A stretch of DNA of 64,000 nucleotides from an uncultured Lachnospiraceae bacterium (GTDB lineage: Bacteria > Bacillota > Clostridia > Lachnospirales > Lachnospiraceae): the NCBI GenBank assembly GCA_910579285.1, contig CAJTTT010000001.1, forward strand, positions 124,001-188,000, written 5' to 3'. Of the stretch, positions 18,206 through 27,273 are shown in pieces (the first letter of the stretch is position 1; every line of letters begins with the position of its first letter). Position numbers and translations under genes: made by a program. The notes beneath the pieces were generated by a model, which did not search any database, was not told the DNA's origin, and was given only the letters and a program-made list of their open reading frames with translations.

Positions 18206-20461
18206 ATGGAAACAGTCAAAGGATTTATAGATCATATTATTTACCGTAACAAAGACAATGGATATACGGTTTTAAATCTTCTCACGCAGGAGGACGAAAT
18301 CACCTGCGTGGGTTTTTTTAAAACTATGGACCAGGGCGAGACGATCGAGGCGCAGGGGGAGTATACCCAGCACCAGATATACGGAAAACAGTTTAAAATT
18401 GAACAATATAAAATCCTGCCTCCCAGCGATGAGATCAGCATGGAGAGATATCTTTCATCCGGCGCGGTAAAAGGCGTGGGAGAAGCGTTGGCGAAACGGA
18501 TTATCAAGGCTTTCGGCGCAGACACTTACCGTGTGATCGAGGAGGAGCCGGAGCGTCTGGCGGAGGTAAAAGGAATCAGCCTTCGCAAGGCCCGGGAAAT
18601 TGCGGCATCCCTTTACGAGAAGAGGGACGCCAGGGATGCCATGACTTTTCTGCAGGGGTATGGTATCTCCAATACGCTCGCGCTCCGCATTTACGAGGCC
18701 TACGGCATGGGGCTTTACGGCGTGATGCGGGAAAATCCTTACCGGCTGGCGGAGGATATTCAGGGAATCGGATTCCGCATCGCGGATGAAATTGCTTCGA
18801 AAATCGGTATTCATACAGACTCCGATTACCGCATCAGAAGCGGCCTGCTCTATACCCTGCAGCAGGCGGGGGGCGAGGGACACTGCTATCTCCCGGCGGA
18901 CAGACTGCTTGCTGAGGCCGGGGAGCTTTTAGGCATTGAGCCGCCTCTGATGGAACCGCAGCTCCAGAATCTGGCGATGGACAAAAAACTGGTCATAAAA
19001 TATGTTCCTGTGGAGAACGGCATCGAGCCTTCGCGGGAATGCCGTGTCTATGCCAGCACATTTTATTACGCCGAATTAAATTGCGCGCGGATGCTGCATG
19101 ATTTGAATATATCGGAAGAACTTCTTCCCGCCGAGGAGGAAGCGCTGCTGCAAAAAATAGATCAGGTGGAGACGGATCTTGGAATTGTCCTTGACAGCCT
19201 GCAGAAACGATCTGTGCTGGAGAGCATCAGAAACGGTGTGTTCATCCTCTCCGGCGGCCCGGGTACGGGTAAGACTACCACCATCAATGCGATTATCCGC
19301 TACTTTCTCTCCCAGGGCATGGACATTAGTCTGGCGGCTCCCACGGGCCGGGCGGCCAAGCGCATGACCGAGGCCACAGGCTATGAGTCGCGCACGATCC
19401 ACAGGCTGTTGGAGCTTTCCGGGGCGGCTTCGCTGGAGGGAAAGGCGGCGCGCTTTGAGCGCAACGAGGAAAATCCGTTGGAAGCTGACGTCATCATTGT
19501 GGACGAGATGTCTATGGTGGATATCTTTCTGTTCCAGTCGCTTTTGAAAGCGGTTTCCGTAGGGACGAGACTGATTATGGTGGGGGATGTGAACCAGCTT
19601 CCGTCTGTCGGACCGGGACAGGTGCTCTCCGATCTCATCAAAAGCGGCGCATTCCAGACTGTGGCCCTTGAAAAGATTTTCCGGCAGGCAAAAGAGAGCG
19701 ATATCGTCCTGAATGCCCACAGAATCCATGCCGGGGAGGACCCGGTTCTGGACAACAAAAGCAGGGACTTCTTCTTTTTGGAAAGAAACGACACAAATGT
19801 CATATATAAACATATGATTCAGCTGATTCTGGAAAAGCTTCCCCGCTATGTGGATGCGGCGCCTTATGATATCCAGGTGCTCACGCCCATGCGGAAAGGA
19901 AAGCTTGGCGTGGAAACCTTAAACGGCATTCTGCAGAGATATCTGAATCCCCCGGACGACAAAAAGCGGGAGTGCCAGATTGGCGAAACCCTTCTCCGGG
20001 AGGGCGACAAGGTCATGCAGATTAAGAATAATTACCAGCTCCCGTGGGAGGTGGTGAGCCGCTACAATATTCCGATTGATCAGGGCATGGGAATTTTCAA
20101 CGGGGATATCGGCGTGATCCGAAAAATTGACGAGTATGCCCGTGAGGTGGTGGTGGAATACGATGAAAACAGGCGGGTTACCTATCCCTACTCAGGGCTT
20201 GACGAAATAGAGCTGGCCTACGCGGTCACCATACACAAATCGCAGGGGAGCGAATATCCTGCCGTAATCATGCCGCTTCTCACAGGGCCTCATATGCTTT
20301 TTAACAGAAATCTTCTCTATACAGGAGTTACCCGGGCCAAGGCGTGCGTCACCATTCTGGGCAGCCGCGCCACCTTGTCGGAAATGGTGGAAAATAACCG
20401 GGAAAACCACCGATACACCGGTTTCCTGGATCAGATCCGCTCGATACAGACCGCGGAGTAA
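18206..20461 (+). CDS. recD2: RecD2-type ATP-dependent DNA helicase
   Basis: A 5'-to-3' SF1B helicase in genome maintenance that acts without RecBC. It is about 751 aa. An N-terminal OB-like part and helix-hairpin-helix region (GVGEALAKRIIKAFG, GISLRKAREIAASL, GIGFRIADEIA) precedes Walker A GGPGTGKTTTINAII, Walker B VDEMSMVDIFLF, and C-terminal VTIHKSQGSEYPAVIMP with YTGVTRAK. ATG 18206 (METVKGFIDH) is preferred over the upstream TTG at 18176, although its ribosome site (ACAGG) is weak. It sits 33 bp behind the flagellar gene, so it may be co-transcribed. Confidence 0.95.
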   Translation: METVKGFIDHIIYRNKDNGYTVLNLLTQEDEITCVGFFKTMDQGETIEAQGEYTQHQIYGKQFKIEQYKILPPSDEISMERYLSSGAVKGVGEALAKRIIKAFGADTYRVIEEEPERLAEVKGISLRKAREIAASLYEKRDARDAMTFLQGYGISNTLALRIYEAYGMGLYGVMRENPYRLAEDIQGIGFRIADEIASKIGIHTDSDYRIRSGLLYTLQQAGGEGHCYLPADRLLAEAGELLGIEPPLMEPQLQNLAMDKKLVIKYVPVENGIEPSRECRVYASTFYYAELNCARMLHDLNISEELLPAEEEALLQKIDQVETDLGIVLDSLQKRSVLESIRNGVFILSGGPGTGKTTTINAIIRYFLSQGMDISLAAPTGRAAKRMTEATGYESRTIHRLLELSGAASLEGKAARFERNEENPLEADVIIVDEMSMVDIFLFQSLLKAVSVGTRLIMVGDVNQLPSVGPGQVLSDLIKSGAFQTVALEKIFRQAKESDIVLNAHRIHAGEDPVLDNKSRDFFFLERNDTNVIYKHMIQLILEKLPRYVDAAPYDIQVLTPMRKGKLGVETLNGILQRYLNPPDDKKRECQIGETLLREGDKVMQIKNNYQLPWEVVSRYNIPIDQGMGIFNGDIGVIRKIDEYAREVVVEYDENRRVTYPYSGLDEIELAYAVTIHKSQGSEYPAVIMPLLTGPHMLFNRNLLYTGVTRAKACVTILGSRATLSEMVENNRENHRYTGFLDQIRSIQTAE

Positions 20462-20532
20462 CGTCACACCGGCCTTTGGGCCGGATCCGGGCGGACAAAA
20501 GCCTGCCCGTTCACATCAGAAAGGACACATCT

Positions 20533-21288
20533 ATGCATACACATCTCACTTCGCGTTTTTCGGCGAAAGTCTGTCTCCGTGCGGCGGCAGACACAGTCAT
20601 CACTCTTCTGTTTCCCCGCCGCTGCCCTGTCTGCGATGAGCCGGTCAGGCCGTGGCATGCGCTTGTGTGCAGAGAATGCGCAGAAACATTTACCTATATC
20701 AGACCGCCGCGCTGTTTTAAGTGCGGCAAGCATATCGGGGACAGCGGGCGGGAATACTGTGACGACTGCGCCGACCACAGGCACCTCTATGACAGCGGCC
20801 GTGCGCTCTTCTCTTATCAGAGCGTTTCCGCATCCATTGCCCGTTTCAAATACGGGGGACGGCGGGAGTATGCCGCTTATTATGCCGCCTGCATGGCAGA
20901 ACAGCTGGGATCTTTTATCGCTTCCTGTCATGCGGATGCGCTCATTCCTGTACCGCTTCACAGGAGCAGGCTCAGAAAACGCGGGTTTAACCAGGCGCAG
21001 GCATTGGCGGAGGCGCTTTCGGTGCGGACTGGCATTCCCGTTCGCGCAGATCTGATTGAGAGGGTGGAAAAAACGGCTCCCATGAAAGACTTATCTGCCG
21101 CAGAAAGGCAAAATAATTTGAAAAAGGCTTTCAAAATCCGCCGTTTTGATGTAGAATTAGGTATAATTGTAATTATTGATGACATCTACACGACAGGCAG
21201 CACCATAGACGCCATGAGCCGCGAATTTCGGAACGCGGGTGTAGAACGAATTTATTTCATATCCCTCGCCATCGGCAGGGGCATATGA
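20533..21288 (+). CDS. comFC: ComFC-like phosphoribosyltransferase-fold protein
   Basis: This 251-aa protein has an N-terminal zinc module of four C-x2-C pairs (CPVCDEP, CREC, CFKCGK, CDDC). A phosphoribosyltransferase domain follows, with VPLHRSRLRKRGFNQ and the PRPP loop VIIDDIYTTGSTIDAM. The family is linked to DNA uptake in competent bacteria, but it is widespread in non-competent species and its substrate is unknown. GAAAGGA precedes ATG 20533; an earlier in-frame start at 20476 lacks a site. yvyF follows 27 bp downstream, as in Bacillus. Confidence 0.92.
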   Translation: MHTHLTSRFSAKVCLRAAADTVITLLFPRRCPVCDEPVRPWHALVCRECAETFTYIRPPRCFKCGKHIGDSGREYCDDCADHRHLYDSGRALFSYQSVSASIARFKYGGRREYAAYYAACMAEQLGSFIASCHADALIPVPLHRSRLRKRGFNQAQALAEALSVRTGIPVRADLIERVEKTAPMKDLSAAERQNNLKKAFKIRRFDVELGIIVIIDDIYTTGSTIDAMSREFRNAGVERIYFISLAIGRGI

Positions 21289-21315
21289 TAGGAAAATATC
21301 TCAGGGAGGTAAGCT

Positions 21316-21723
21316 ATGAACGTAAGGAATTGTAGAAAGTGCGGAAATCTGTTTAACTATGTCTCCGGCCCGCCGATCTGTATGGGATGCCGTGAGAAAC
21401 TTGAGGAAAAATTCCAGGAAGTAAAGAAGTATATTCAGGATAACGGTCATGCCGGGATCCAGCAGGTGGCGGAAGCATGTGACGTTTCCACCAACCAGAT
21501 CCACCAGTGGCTCAGAGAGGAGCGGCTGGAGCTTTCTGCGGAGTCAGGAGTTACGCTTTCCTGTGAAAACTGCGGCGCTTCCATTTTATCCGGGCGTTTC
21601 TGCAGTAAGTGCAAAAACAGCATGGCTAACGAGCTGGGCGCCAGCATCAAAAAACCCGAAGCGCCCAAGGTGCAGAAGAAAAAGGATACCAAGGAAAATC
21701 CGAAGATGCGTTTCCTGAACTGA
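21316..21723 (+). CDS. yvyF: YvyF-family flagellar-operon protein
   Basis: A 135-aa soluble protein. An N-terminal zinc-ribbon-like pair (CRKCGNLFNY ... CMGC), a HTH-like middle (QQVAEACDVSTNQIHQWLREERL) and a second C-terminal zinc ribbon (CENCGASILSGRFCSKC) match the family found between comF and flgM in Bacillota. It is proposed to be a flagellar regulator; DNA binding is inferred from the HTH. GGGAGG lies before the ATG. Confidence 0.88.
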   Translation: MNVRNCRKCGNLFNYVSGPPICMGCREKLEEKFQEVKKYIQDNGHAGIQQVAEACDVSTNQIHQWLREERLELSAESGVTLSCENCGASILSGRFCSKCKNSMANELGASIKKPEAPKVQKKKDTKENPKMRFLN

Positions 21724-21750
21724 TTCTTTTGCCGGAAATTGGAGACAGGT

Positions 21751-22149
21751 ATGTTAAATGAAGAGAGAGTCGTTCTGATGACCAAGATGGCGTCCTATGA
21801 AGCCAATGAGGGAAAGAAATGTCTGGCCATCGGCAGTTATTTTCGGAGCGACTATATAGGCTGGCAGGTGCTTAAATCCATTATAAGTGCAACCATCGCA
21901 TTTGTAGTGGTTTTTGCCATGTACATTTTTTATGATTTTGAAATATTTATGACGGAGATTTATAAGATGGATCTCCTGGAATTTGCAAAGAGTGTTCTTT
22001 TCTTATATCTGGGGACGGTGGGCGCATATGCTCTCATTTCCTATGTGGTATATACGGCCAGATACAGCAGGGCAAGTAAGAGCCTGCGCGCGTATTATGC
22101 GAATCTGCACAAGCTCTCTGCCATGTATAAGAACGAAAAGAACGGATAA
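21751..22149 (+). CDS. Small two-helix membrane protein, unknown function
   Basis: A 132-aa protein with two hydrophobic segments, around IISATIAFVVVFAMYIFY and SVLFLYLGTVGAYALISYVV, and charged ends; the C-terminus (RASKSLRAYYANLHKL) is basic. GGAGACAGGT directly precedes ATG 21751. It lies 27 bp after yvyF and 15 bp before a multispanning membrane protein, so it is part of this run of genes. I do not recognise the family. Confidence 0.75.
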   Translation: MLNEERVVLMTKMASYEANEGKKCLAIGSYFRSDYIGWQVLKSIISATIAFVVVFAMYIFYDFEIFMTEIYKMDLLEFAKSVLFLYLGTVGAYALISYVVYTARYSRASKSLRAYYANLHKLSAMYKNEKNG

Positions 22150-22164
22150 AAGGACTAATTTACA

Positions 22165-23130
22165 ATGACGACTTTACTGGTTGCAAAACAGATACTTTTG
22201 ACCATATACAGCAAATATGAGGTGTACATCACACCGATGTTGAAGTTCTTTCTGGCGCTTGTAACCCTTGTGCTGATTAATTCCAGACTGGGTTACATGG
22301 AGACGATTAACAAGATCACTGTGGTGCTGATTGTGGCGCTCATGTGCTCGTTTATGCCGATGAATTTCATTGTTCTGATGAGCGCGGTTTTCGTGCTCCT
22401 GCACCTCTACACGTTCAGCCTGGAGTGCGCTGCGGTAATCGGCGCAGGCTTCCTGTTGCTCTTTTTGCTGTATCTGCGTTTTTCACCGAAGGACACGGTT
22501 GTGGTGGTGCTTCTGCCGCTCTGCTTTTTGCTGCGGATTCCCTATGTGATTCCCATTTCTATGGGGCTGGTCGGCGCACCCACATCGGCTGTTTCTGTTG
22601 GATGCGGCGTGATCGTTTACTACATGATTCACTATGTGACGCAGAATGCGACGGTGATCGCGGCTATGGCCGATGAGGAGACGGCCGCGAAATTCAAATT
22701 TATTATTGACGGTCTGATTAAAAACCGGGAAATGGTTGTGACGATTGCGGCTTTTGCCATGACCGTAATTATCGTTTATCTTCTGCGCCGTCTGAGTATT
22801 GACTATGCATGGACGATTGCCATGACGGCCGGCGCGGTGGTGAATATCATGGTGCTTTTGGTGGGAGACTTGATTTTTGAGATAAACCAGCCTCTGTTTG
22901 GGGTGATTTTAGGGACGATTGTCTCCTTCCTGATCGTACTGGTACTGCAGTTTTTCGTATTTTATGTGGATTACAGTCGAACGGAAAAGGTTCAATTTGA
23001 GGACGATGAGTATTATTATTATGTTAAGGCAGTTCCGAAGGTTACCGTTGCCAGGCCGGAGAAAAAGGTGAAACAGATCAGCTCTGCGAGAAGCGGCGCC
23101 AGCAGAAACACCCGGCCGACGCACCACTGA
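22165..23130 (+). CDS. Multispanning membrane protein upstream of cdaA, unknown function
   Basis: A 321-aa protein with about eight hydrophobic segments (for example MLKFFLALVTLVLINSRL, VVVLLPLCFLLRIPYVIPI and VILGTIVSFLIVLVLQFFVF) and a soluble, basic C-terminal tail with a run of tyrosines after an acidic stretch (EDDEYYYYVKAV). It has no recognisable transporter signature. It is followed by the diadenylate cyclase gene 122 bp downstream. That position suggests a cell-envelope or c-di-AMP-related role, by inference only. Confidence 0.75.
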   Translation: MTTLLVAKQILLTIYSKYEVYITPMLKFFLALVTLVLINSRLGYMETINKITVVLIVALMCSFMPMNFIVLMSAVFVLLHLYTFSLECAAVIGAGFLLLFLLYLRFSPKDTVVVVLLPLCFLLRIPYVIPISMGLVGAPTSAVSVGCGVIVYYMIHYVTQNATVIAAMADEETAAKFKFIIDGLIKNREMVVTIAAFAMTVIIVYLLRRLSIDYAWTIAMTAGAVVNIMVLLVGDLIFEINQPLFGVILGTIVSFLIVLVLQFFVFYVDYSRTEKVQFEDDEYYYYVKAVPKVTVARPEKKVKQISSARSGASRNTRPTHH

Positions 23131-23252
23131 CAAATCGGACGTCATTCGATTGGATGCTTTGCCCGGCTGTGAGCTTGTCTCGATTGCGGGATCCGCTTCG
23201 CGGCCTTAAATTGACCAGAATAGAATTTGACACAGAAGGCAGGTGATGAGGG

Positions 23253-24134
23253 ATGGAACAACTGAATAACTTGATTGGCGTCTATCTCGCGAGACTGCAC
23301 ATGCCTACGGTGCATTGGAACGATGTGGCTGAAATTGCCATTCTGACCTTTGTGGCGTACCATATTCTCGTATGGATCAAAAATACGAGGGCCTGGGCTC
23401 TCTTAAAAGGCGTGATCGTGATCATGGTGTTTATCGTGATTGCCGCCTTCTGCAAGATGAATACGATTCTCTGGATCGTGCCCAATATTATCAGTATCGC
23501 CGCTACGGCTTTTGTGGTGGTTTTACAGCCGGAGCTTCGTTCCGCGCTGGAGGAGCTTGGACGGAAAAATTTTGTAGCTTCCTTTCTGGACTCCAACAAG
23601 CGGGAAACGGGCCGCTTTTCCGACCGCACGGTGAATGAGATCGTAAAGGCATCCGTGGAGATGGGAAAGGTGAAGACGGGCGCGCTCATCGTCATTGAGC
23701 ATGAGCAGTCCCTGAAGGAATATGAAAGAACGGGTATTGATGTGGACGGTATTATTTCCAGTCAGCTCCTCATCAATATTTTTGAACACAATACACCCCT
23801 CCATGACGGTGCAGTTATTGTGAGAGGGAACAGAATCGTGTCCGCCACATGCTATCTGCCGCTGTCGGATAACATGGCTCTCAGTAAGGATCTGGGAACC
23901 AGGCACCGGGCGGGGGTGGGCATTTCCGAGGTCACGGACTCTCTGACGGTGATTGTGTCCGAGGAGACTGGAAAAATCAGCGTTGCCTACGGCGGTGCGC
24001 TTGAGCGGAGTGTGGATGCCGGGAGACTGAAGGAAAGACTGCTGGAAATTCAAGATAAACCGATGGAGGAGAAGAAGCGCAAGCTGTTTAAAGGCAAAAG
24101 CATAGGAAAGGCAGGGGCTAAGAATGAAGAATAA
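23253..24134 (+). CDS. cdaA: CdaA, membrane diadenylate cyclase
   Basis: It makes the second messenger c-di-AMP from two ATP and so controls potassium and osmolyte transport and cell-wall homeostasis. It is 293 aa. Three N-terminal membrane helices (residues about 20-90) are followed by a DAC domain with LHDGAVIVRGNRI (DGA motif) and LGTRHRAGVGISE (RHR motif), both needed for catalysis. The gene overlaps the start of cdaR by 11 bp, indicating translational coupling. cdaA-cdaR-glmM is the standard Bacillota operon, in which CdaR and GlmM tune the cyclase. Confidence 0.97.
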   Translation: MEQLNNLIGVYLARLHMPTVHWNDVAEIAILTFVAYHILVWIKNTRAWALLKGVIVIMVFIVIAAFCKMNTILWIVPNIISIAATAFVVVLQPELRSALEELGRKNFVASFLDSNKRETGRFSDRTVNEIVKASVEMGKVKTGALIVIEHEQSLKEYERTGIDVDGIISSQLLINIFEHNTPLHDGAVIVRGNRIVSATCYLPLSDNMALSKDLGTRHRAGVGISEVTDSLTVIVSEETGKISVAYGGALERSVDAGRLKERLLEIQDKPMEEKKRKLFKGKSIGKAGAKNEE

Positions 24135-25401
24135 GCTTACCCGGAACTGGGGCTTAAAAATCGCCTCCTTTCTCAGCGCGGCAGTTCTCTGGCTGGTCGT
24201 TACGAATATCAATGACCCCATAATGACCTATCGCGTGACGGATGTGCCTGTCACCATAAAGAATGCGAATCTGATTACCGAAAGGGGTCAGGTTTACGAA
24301 GTGCTGGACGGCACGGATATGATTGACGTGGTCACGATTTCCGCGCCCCGCTCCATTATTGATTCTCTGGACAGGAGCAATGTGGTGGCGGTGGCCGATG
24401 TCAACGATCTGACCAGCGTAGACACCGTGGCGATCAAACTTTCAACGAATAAATACAGCGACAAACTGGACAGCATACGCGGCAATATCGACAGTGTGCG
24501 CCTGAATATTGAGGAAAAGCGTGACAGATCCCTCCCTGTGAAATCCATTACGACAGGCGAGGTTCGCGAAGGATATGTGGTGGGGAAAGTTACCACGGAT
24601 CAGAACCTGATCCGCATTTCCGGCCCGGAATCCATTATTTCACAAGTCAGCAAGGCGCAGGCGGAAGTCGATATTTCCGGCTTTTCAAACGATATCAGCA
24701 CGGATTCGGAAGTCCGTCTTTATGACGAGAACGGAAAGGAAATCACAGCGGCAAACATTGAAAAGAGCATTACCAAAGTGCGGGTCAGCGTGGAAATTCT
24801 GGAACGCAAGTCGCTTCCTCTCACATGTGAGGTGAGCGGCACCCCGGAGGACGGTTATCAGTTCACGGGAGAGGTGACTTTCAGCAAATCGACCGTTGCG
24901 GTAGCGGGTAAGTCCAAGAACCTGGAAAAAATCGAGGCGATTGCTATTCCTGCAGGTGTTCTCGATGTGACCGACGCGTCCGAAGATGTGACTGCGCTTG
25001 TGGATATCACCCAGTATCTGCCTGACGGCGTGGCGCTGGTGGAAGATAATTTTGCAGGCAGAGTCAACGTTACGGCGAAGATTGAGGCGGAACGTGACCG
25101 TGCCGTGCGGATTCCTGTGGGACGGATTCGTTTTGAAGGCCTTCCCGAAGGCTACAGGGCTGTTATCACAGAGCCGGCTAACGAGTGCAGTGTTACGTTC
25201 ACCGGCCTGTCAGCGGCTTTGGATGCAGTCACTGCTGAGGAAGTGATTGCCCTGGTGGACATGGACGCCTGGATGGAGCAGGAGGAGATGGAAGAAATTA
25301 CCGAAGGCAGCTATTGGATGCCTGTAACTGCCACTGTGGAGAACCGGGATCTCAAACAGAACGGCGTCACAGAAGTGCGGGTTCATATTATCGAAGACTA
25401 G
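24124..25401 (+). CDS. cdaR: CdaR, YbbR-domain regulator of CdaA
   Basis: A membrane-anchored extracellular protein that interacts with CdaA. It is 425 aa. One N-terminal membrane segment (LKIASFLSAAVLWLVVTNI) is followed by about four YbbR-type beta repeats (for example NVPVTIK-like VPVTIKNANL, SLPVKSITTGEVREGYVV, SLPLTCEVSGTPEDGYQF and RIPVGRIRFEGLPEGYRA). Its start lies inside the end of cdaA. In other species it modulates cyclase activity; the direction here is not deducible. Confidence 0.95.
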   Translation: MKNKLTRNWGLKIASFLSAAVLWLVVTNINDPIMTYRVTDVPVTIKNANLITERGQVYEVLDGTDMIDVVTISAPRSIIDSLDRSNVVAVADVNDLTSVDTVAIKLSTNKYSDKLDSIRGNIDSVRLNIEEKRDRSLPVKSITTGEVREGYVVGKVTTDQNLIRISGPESIISQVSKAQAEVDISGFSNDISTDSEVRLYDENGKEITAANIEKSITKVRVSVEILERKSLPLTCEVSGTPEDGYQFTGEVTFSKSTVAVAGKSKNLEKIEAIAIPAGVLDVTDASEDVTALVDITQYLPDGVALVEDNFAGRVNVTAKIEAERDRAVRIPVGRIRFEGLPEGYRAVITEPANECSVTFTGLSAALDAVTAEEVIALVDMDAWMEQEEMEEITEGSYWMPVTATVENRDLKQNGVTEVRVHIIED

Positions 25402-25434
25402 ATGGAAACAACGCGAAAATAAATGGAGGTGTAT

Positions 25435-26784
25435 ATGAGCAGATTATTTGGTACAGATGGTGTCCGGGGTGTTGCAAATGAGGAATTGTCCCCCCTTCTG
25501 GCGATGCAGCTTGGGCAGGCAGGCGCCTATGTCCTCACCAGAGAGAATGAGCACAAGCCCACAATTATGGTAGGCTGTGATACGAGGATATCGGGAGATA
25601 TGCTGGCGAATGCCCTGATGGCCGGCGTCTGTTCCGTAGGAGCGAATGCGGTGTATGTAGGTGTGGTTCCCACGCCTGCGGTGGCATATCTTACCAGAAA
25701 ATATAAAGTGGATGCGGGCGTTGTCATCTCCGCTTCCCACAATACTGTGGAGTTTAACGGCATTAAATTCTTTGACGGGAACGGCTACAAACTCCCCGAT
25801 GCGCTGGAGGATGAGATCGAGGCGCTGATTAAGAGCGATATGAAGGGCGTCAAATTTCCTACCGGCGCAAGTGTGGGCAAAATCAAATACCGCACGGATG
25901 CCAGAGAGGAATATATCAACCATGCCATGAAAGCCGTGAATGTGGATCTGCGCGGCATGAAGATTGTACTGGACTGTGCGGAGGGCGCGTCCTATTACAC
26001 TTCCGTGGAGACCATGAAGGAGCTGGGGGCTGAGGTTGTAGCCATTCACAATAGCCCTGACGGCACAAACATTAACGCAAACTGTGGTTCCACCCATATG
26101 GAAGAGCTGCAGGCGAGAGTTGTCTATGAAAAGGCGCAGCTCGGACTTGCCTTTGACGGAGATGCAGACAGACTGCTGGCGGTGGATGAGCTTGGCAACA
26201 TTGTAGACGGCGACCAGATTATGGCCATTGTCGGCAATCACATGAAGGCAAACGGAAAGCTCAATAAGAACACCATTGTTGCAACCGTAATGAGCAACCT
26301 CGGCTTTTTCCTGATGGGTGAGAAAAACAAGATCAAGATTGAGCAGACCAAAGTAGGTGACCGCTATGTGCTGGAGCGGATGCGTGAAATCGGCGCAAGC
26401 CTTGGCGGCGAGCAGTCCGGCCATGTGATTTTCCTGGATGAGAATACAACGGGAGACGGTCTTTTGAGCGCACTGCACCTTTTACAGGTAGTCGTGGAGA
26501 CGGGAAAGCCGTTGTCTGAGCTGGCTTCCATTATGGAGGTGATGCCCCAGGCGTTAGTCGGTGCAAAGGTTCCCAACCACAAAAAAGAGAAATTTATGGA
26601 TTATCCCGAGATTGCGGAGGCAATCGCCGCTCTGGACAAAAAGTTTGCGGGTGAAGGGCGCGTACTGATCCGTCCCTCCGGCACAGAACCGCTTGTCCGG
26701 GTTATGATTGAGGGTAAGGATCAGAAGGTTATTACCGAGGAGGCGAAGAAGCTCGCCGAACTGATACAGAATATTATGCTGTAG
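25435..26784 (+). CDS. glmM: Phosphoglucosamine mutase GlmM
   Basis: It converts glucosamine-6-phosphate to glucosamine-1-phosphate on the way to UDP-GlcNAc for peptidoglycan. It is 449 aa. The catalytic phosphoserine motif VVISASHNTVEFNGIKFF lies near residue 100, with Thr-Val in place of the common Pro-Val. The metal loop is FDGDADRLLAVD, the sugar loop GGEQSGHVIF, and the phosphate-binding loop RPSGTEPLVRVMIEG. ATG 25435 has GGAGG 5 nt upstream, better than the in-frame start at 25423. GlmM binds and inhibits CdaA in several Bacillota, linking wall precursor supply to c-di-AMP. Confidence 0.97.
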   Translation: MSRLFGTDGVRGVANEELSPLLAMQLGQAGAYVLTRENEHKPTIMVGCDTRISGDMLANALMAGVCSVGANAVYVGVVPTPAVAYLTRKYKVDAGVVISASHNTVEFNGIKFFDGNGYKLPDALEDEIEALIKSDMKGVKFPTGASVGKIKYRTDAREEYINHAMKAVNVDLRGMKIVLDCAEGASYYTSVETMKELGAEVVAIHNSPDGTNINANCGSTHMEELQARVVYEKAQLGLAFDGDADRLLAVDELGNIVDGDQIMAIVGNHMKANGKLNKNTIVATVMSNLGFFLMGEKNKIKIEQTKVGDRYVLERMREIGASLGGEQSGHVIFLDENTTGDGLLSALHLLQVVVETGKPLSELASIMEVMPQALVGAKVPNHKKEKFMDYPEIAEAIAALDKKFAGEGRVLIRPSGTEPLVRVMIEGKDQKVITEEAKKLAELIQNIML

Positions 26785-26787
26785 GAC

Positions 26788-26817
26788 TTGAGATAACATA
26801 CAGAGATATGGTATACT
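26788..26817 (+). promoter_or_regulatory. Sigma-A promoter of the HPr gene
   Basis: TTGAGA (26788-26793), 18 bp, TATACT (26812-26817), just after the glmM stop codon. Confidence 0.7.
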
Positions 26818-26848
26818 CATAGTATCATGTAAGAAAGAGGAAAAGGCA

Positions 26849-27112
26849 ATGGTAAGTCAGAAGGTAGTCATCAAAAACCCGACAGGGCTACATCTAAGAC
26901 CGGCAGGCATCCTATGTAAGGAAGCGATGCAGTTTAAATCTCTGATAACCTTTACATTTCGTGAAAATACAGCGAATGCCAAGAGTGTCCTTAGCGTGCT
27001 TGGGGCATGTGTCAAGTGTGGCGATGAAATCGAGTTTGTGTGTGACGGTGAAGATGAGGAAGCAGCTCTCAAGGCATTGGTGGATGCAATTGAGAGTGGT
27101 CTTGGAGAATAA
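26849..27112 (+). CDS. HPr-family phosphocarrier protein
   Basis: A phosphocarrier of the sugar phosphotransferase system, 87 aa. The active-site His lies in GLHLRPAG (position about 16), and the regulatory serine region is NAKSVLSVLG, the site of HPr kinase in Bacillota. Having His rather than Gln argues against Crh. The sequence departs from the most typical HPr in the middle (CKEAMQFKSLITFTFRENTA), so it could be a second, regulatory HPr-like protein. It has its own promoter and a strong terminator, so it is a single-gene unit not linked to ptsI. Confidence 0.88.
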   Translation: MVSQKVVIKNPTGLHLRPAGILCKEAMQFKSLITFTFRENTANAKSVLSVLGACVKCGDEIEFVCDGEDEEAALKALVDAIESGLGE

Positions 27113-27128
27113 TGTCACGTTCGGACGA

Positions 27129-27164
27129 CCCCGCTGTATATTTATGCAGCGGGGTTTTTGTTTT
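27129..27164 (+). terminator. Terminator of the HPr gene
   Basis: CCCCGCTG, a 10-nt loop and CAGCGGGG followed by TTTTTGTTTT: a strong rho-independent terminator. Confidence 0.92.
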
Positions 27165-27273
27165 ATAGGAAATTGCGGCAGCGACGATTTTATGCATGGA
27201 AGCAATGAGCAGCGAAGCGGAATCGAGCTGCACTGTGCATAAAAGACAACATGGAAAGGGAGGAGTTACAGTC

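Noticed and set aside
27165..27273. T-box or leucine leader in front of leuA
   Set aside because: I find no leucine-codon run, no T-box core (TGGNACCGCG-type) and no terminator/antiterminator pair in the 110 bp.
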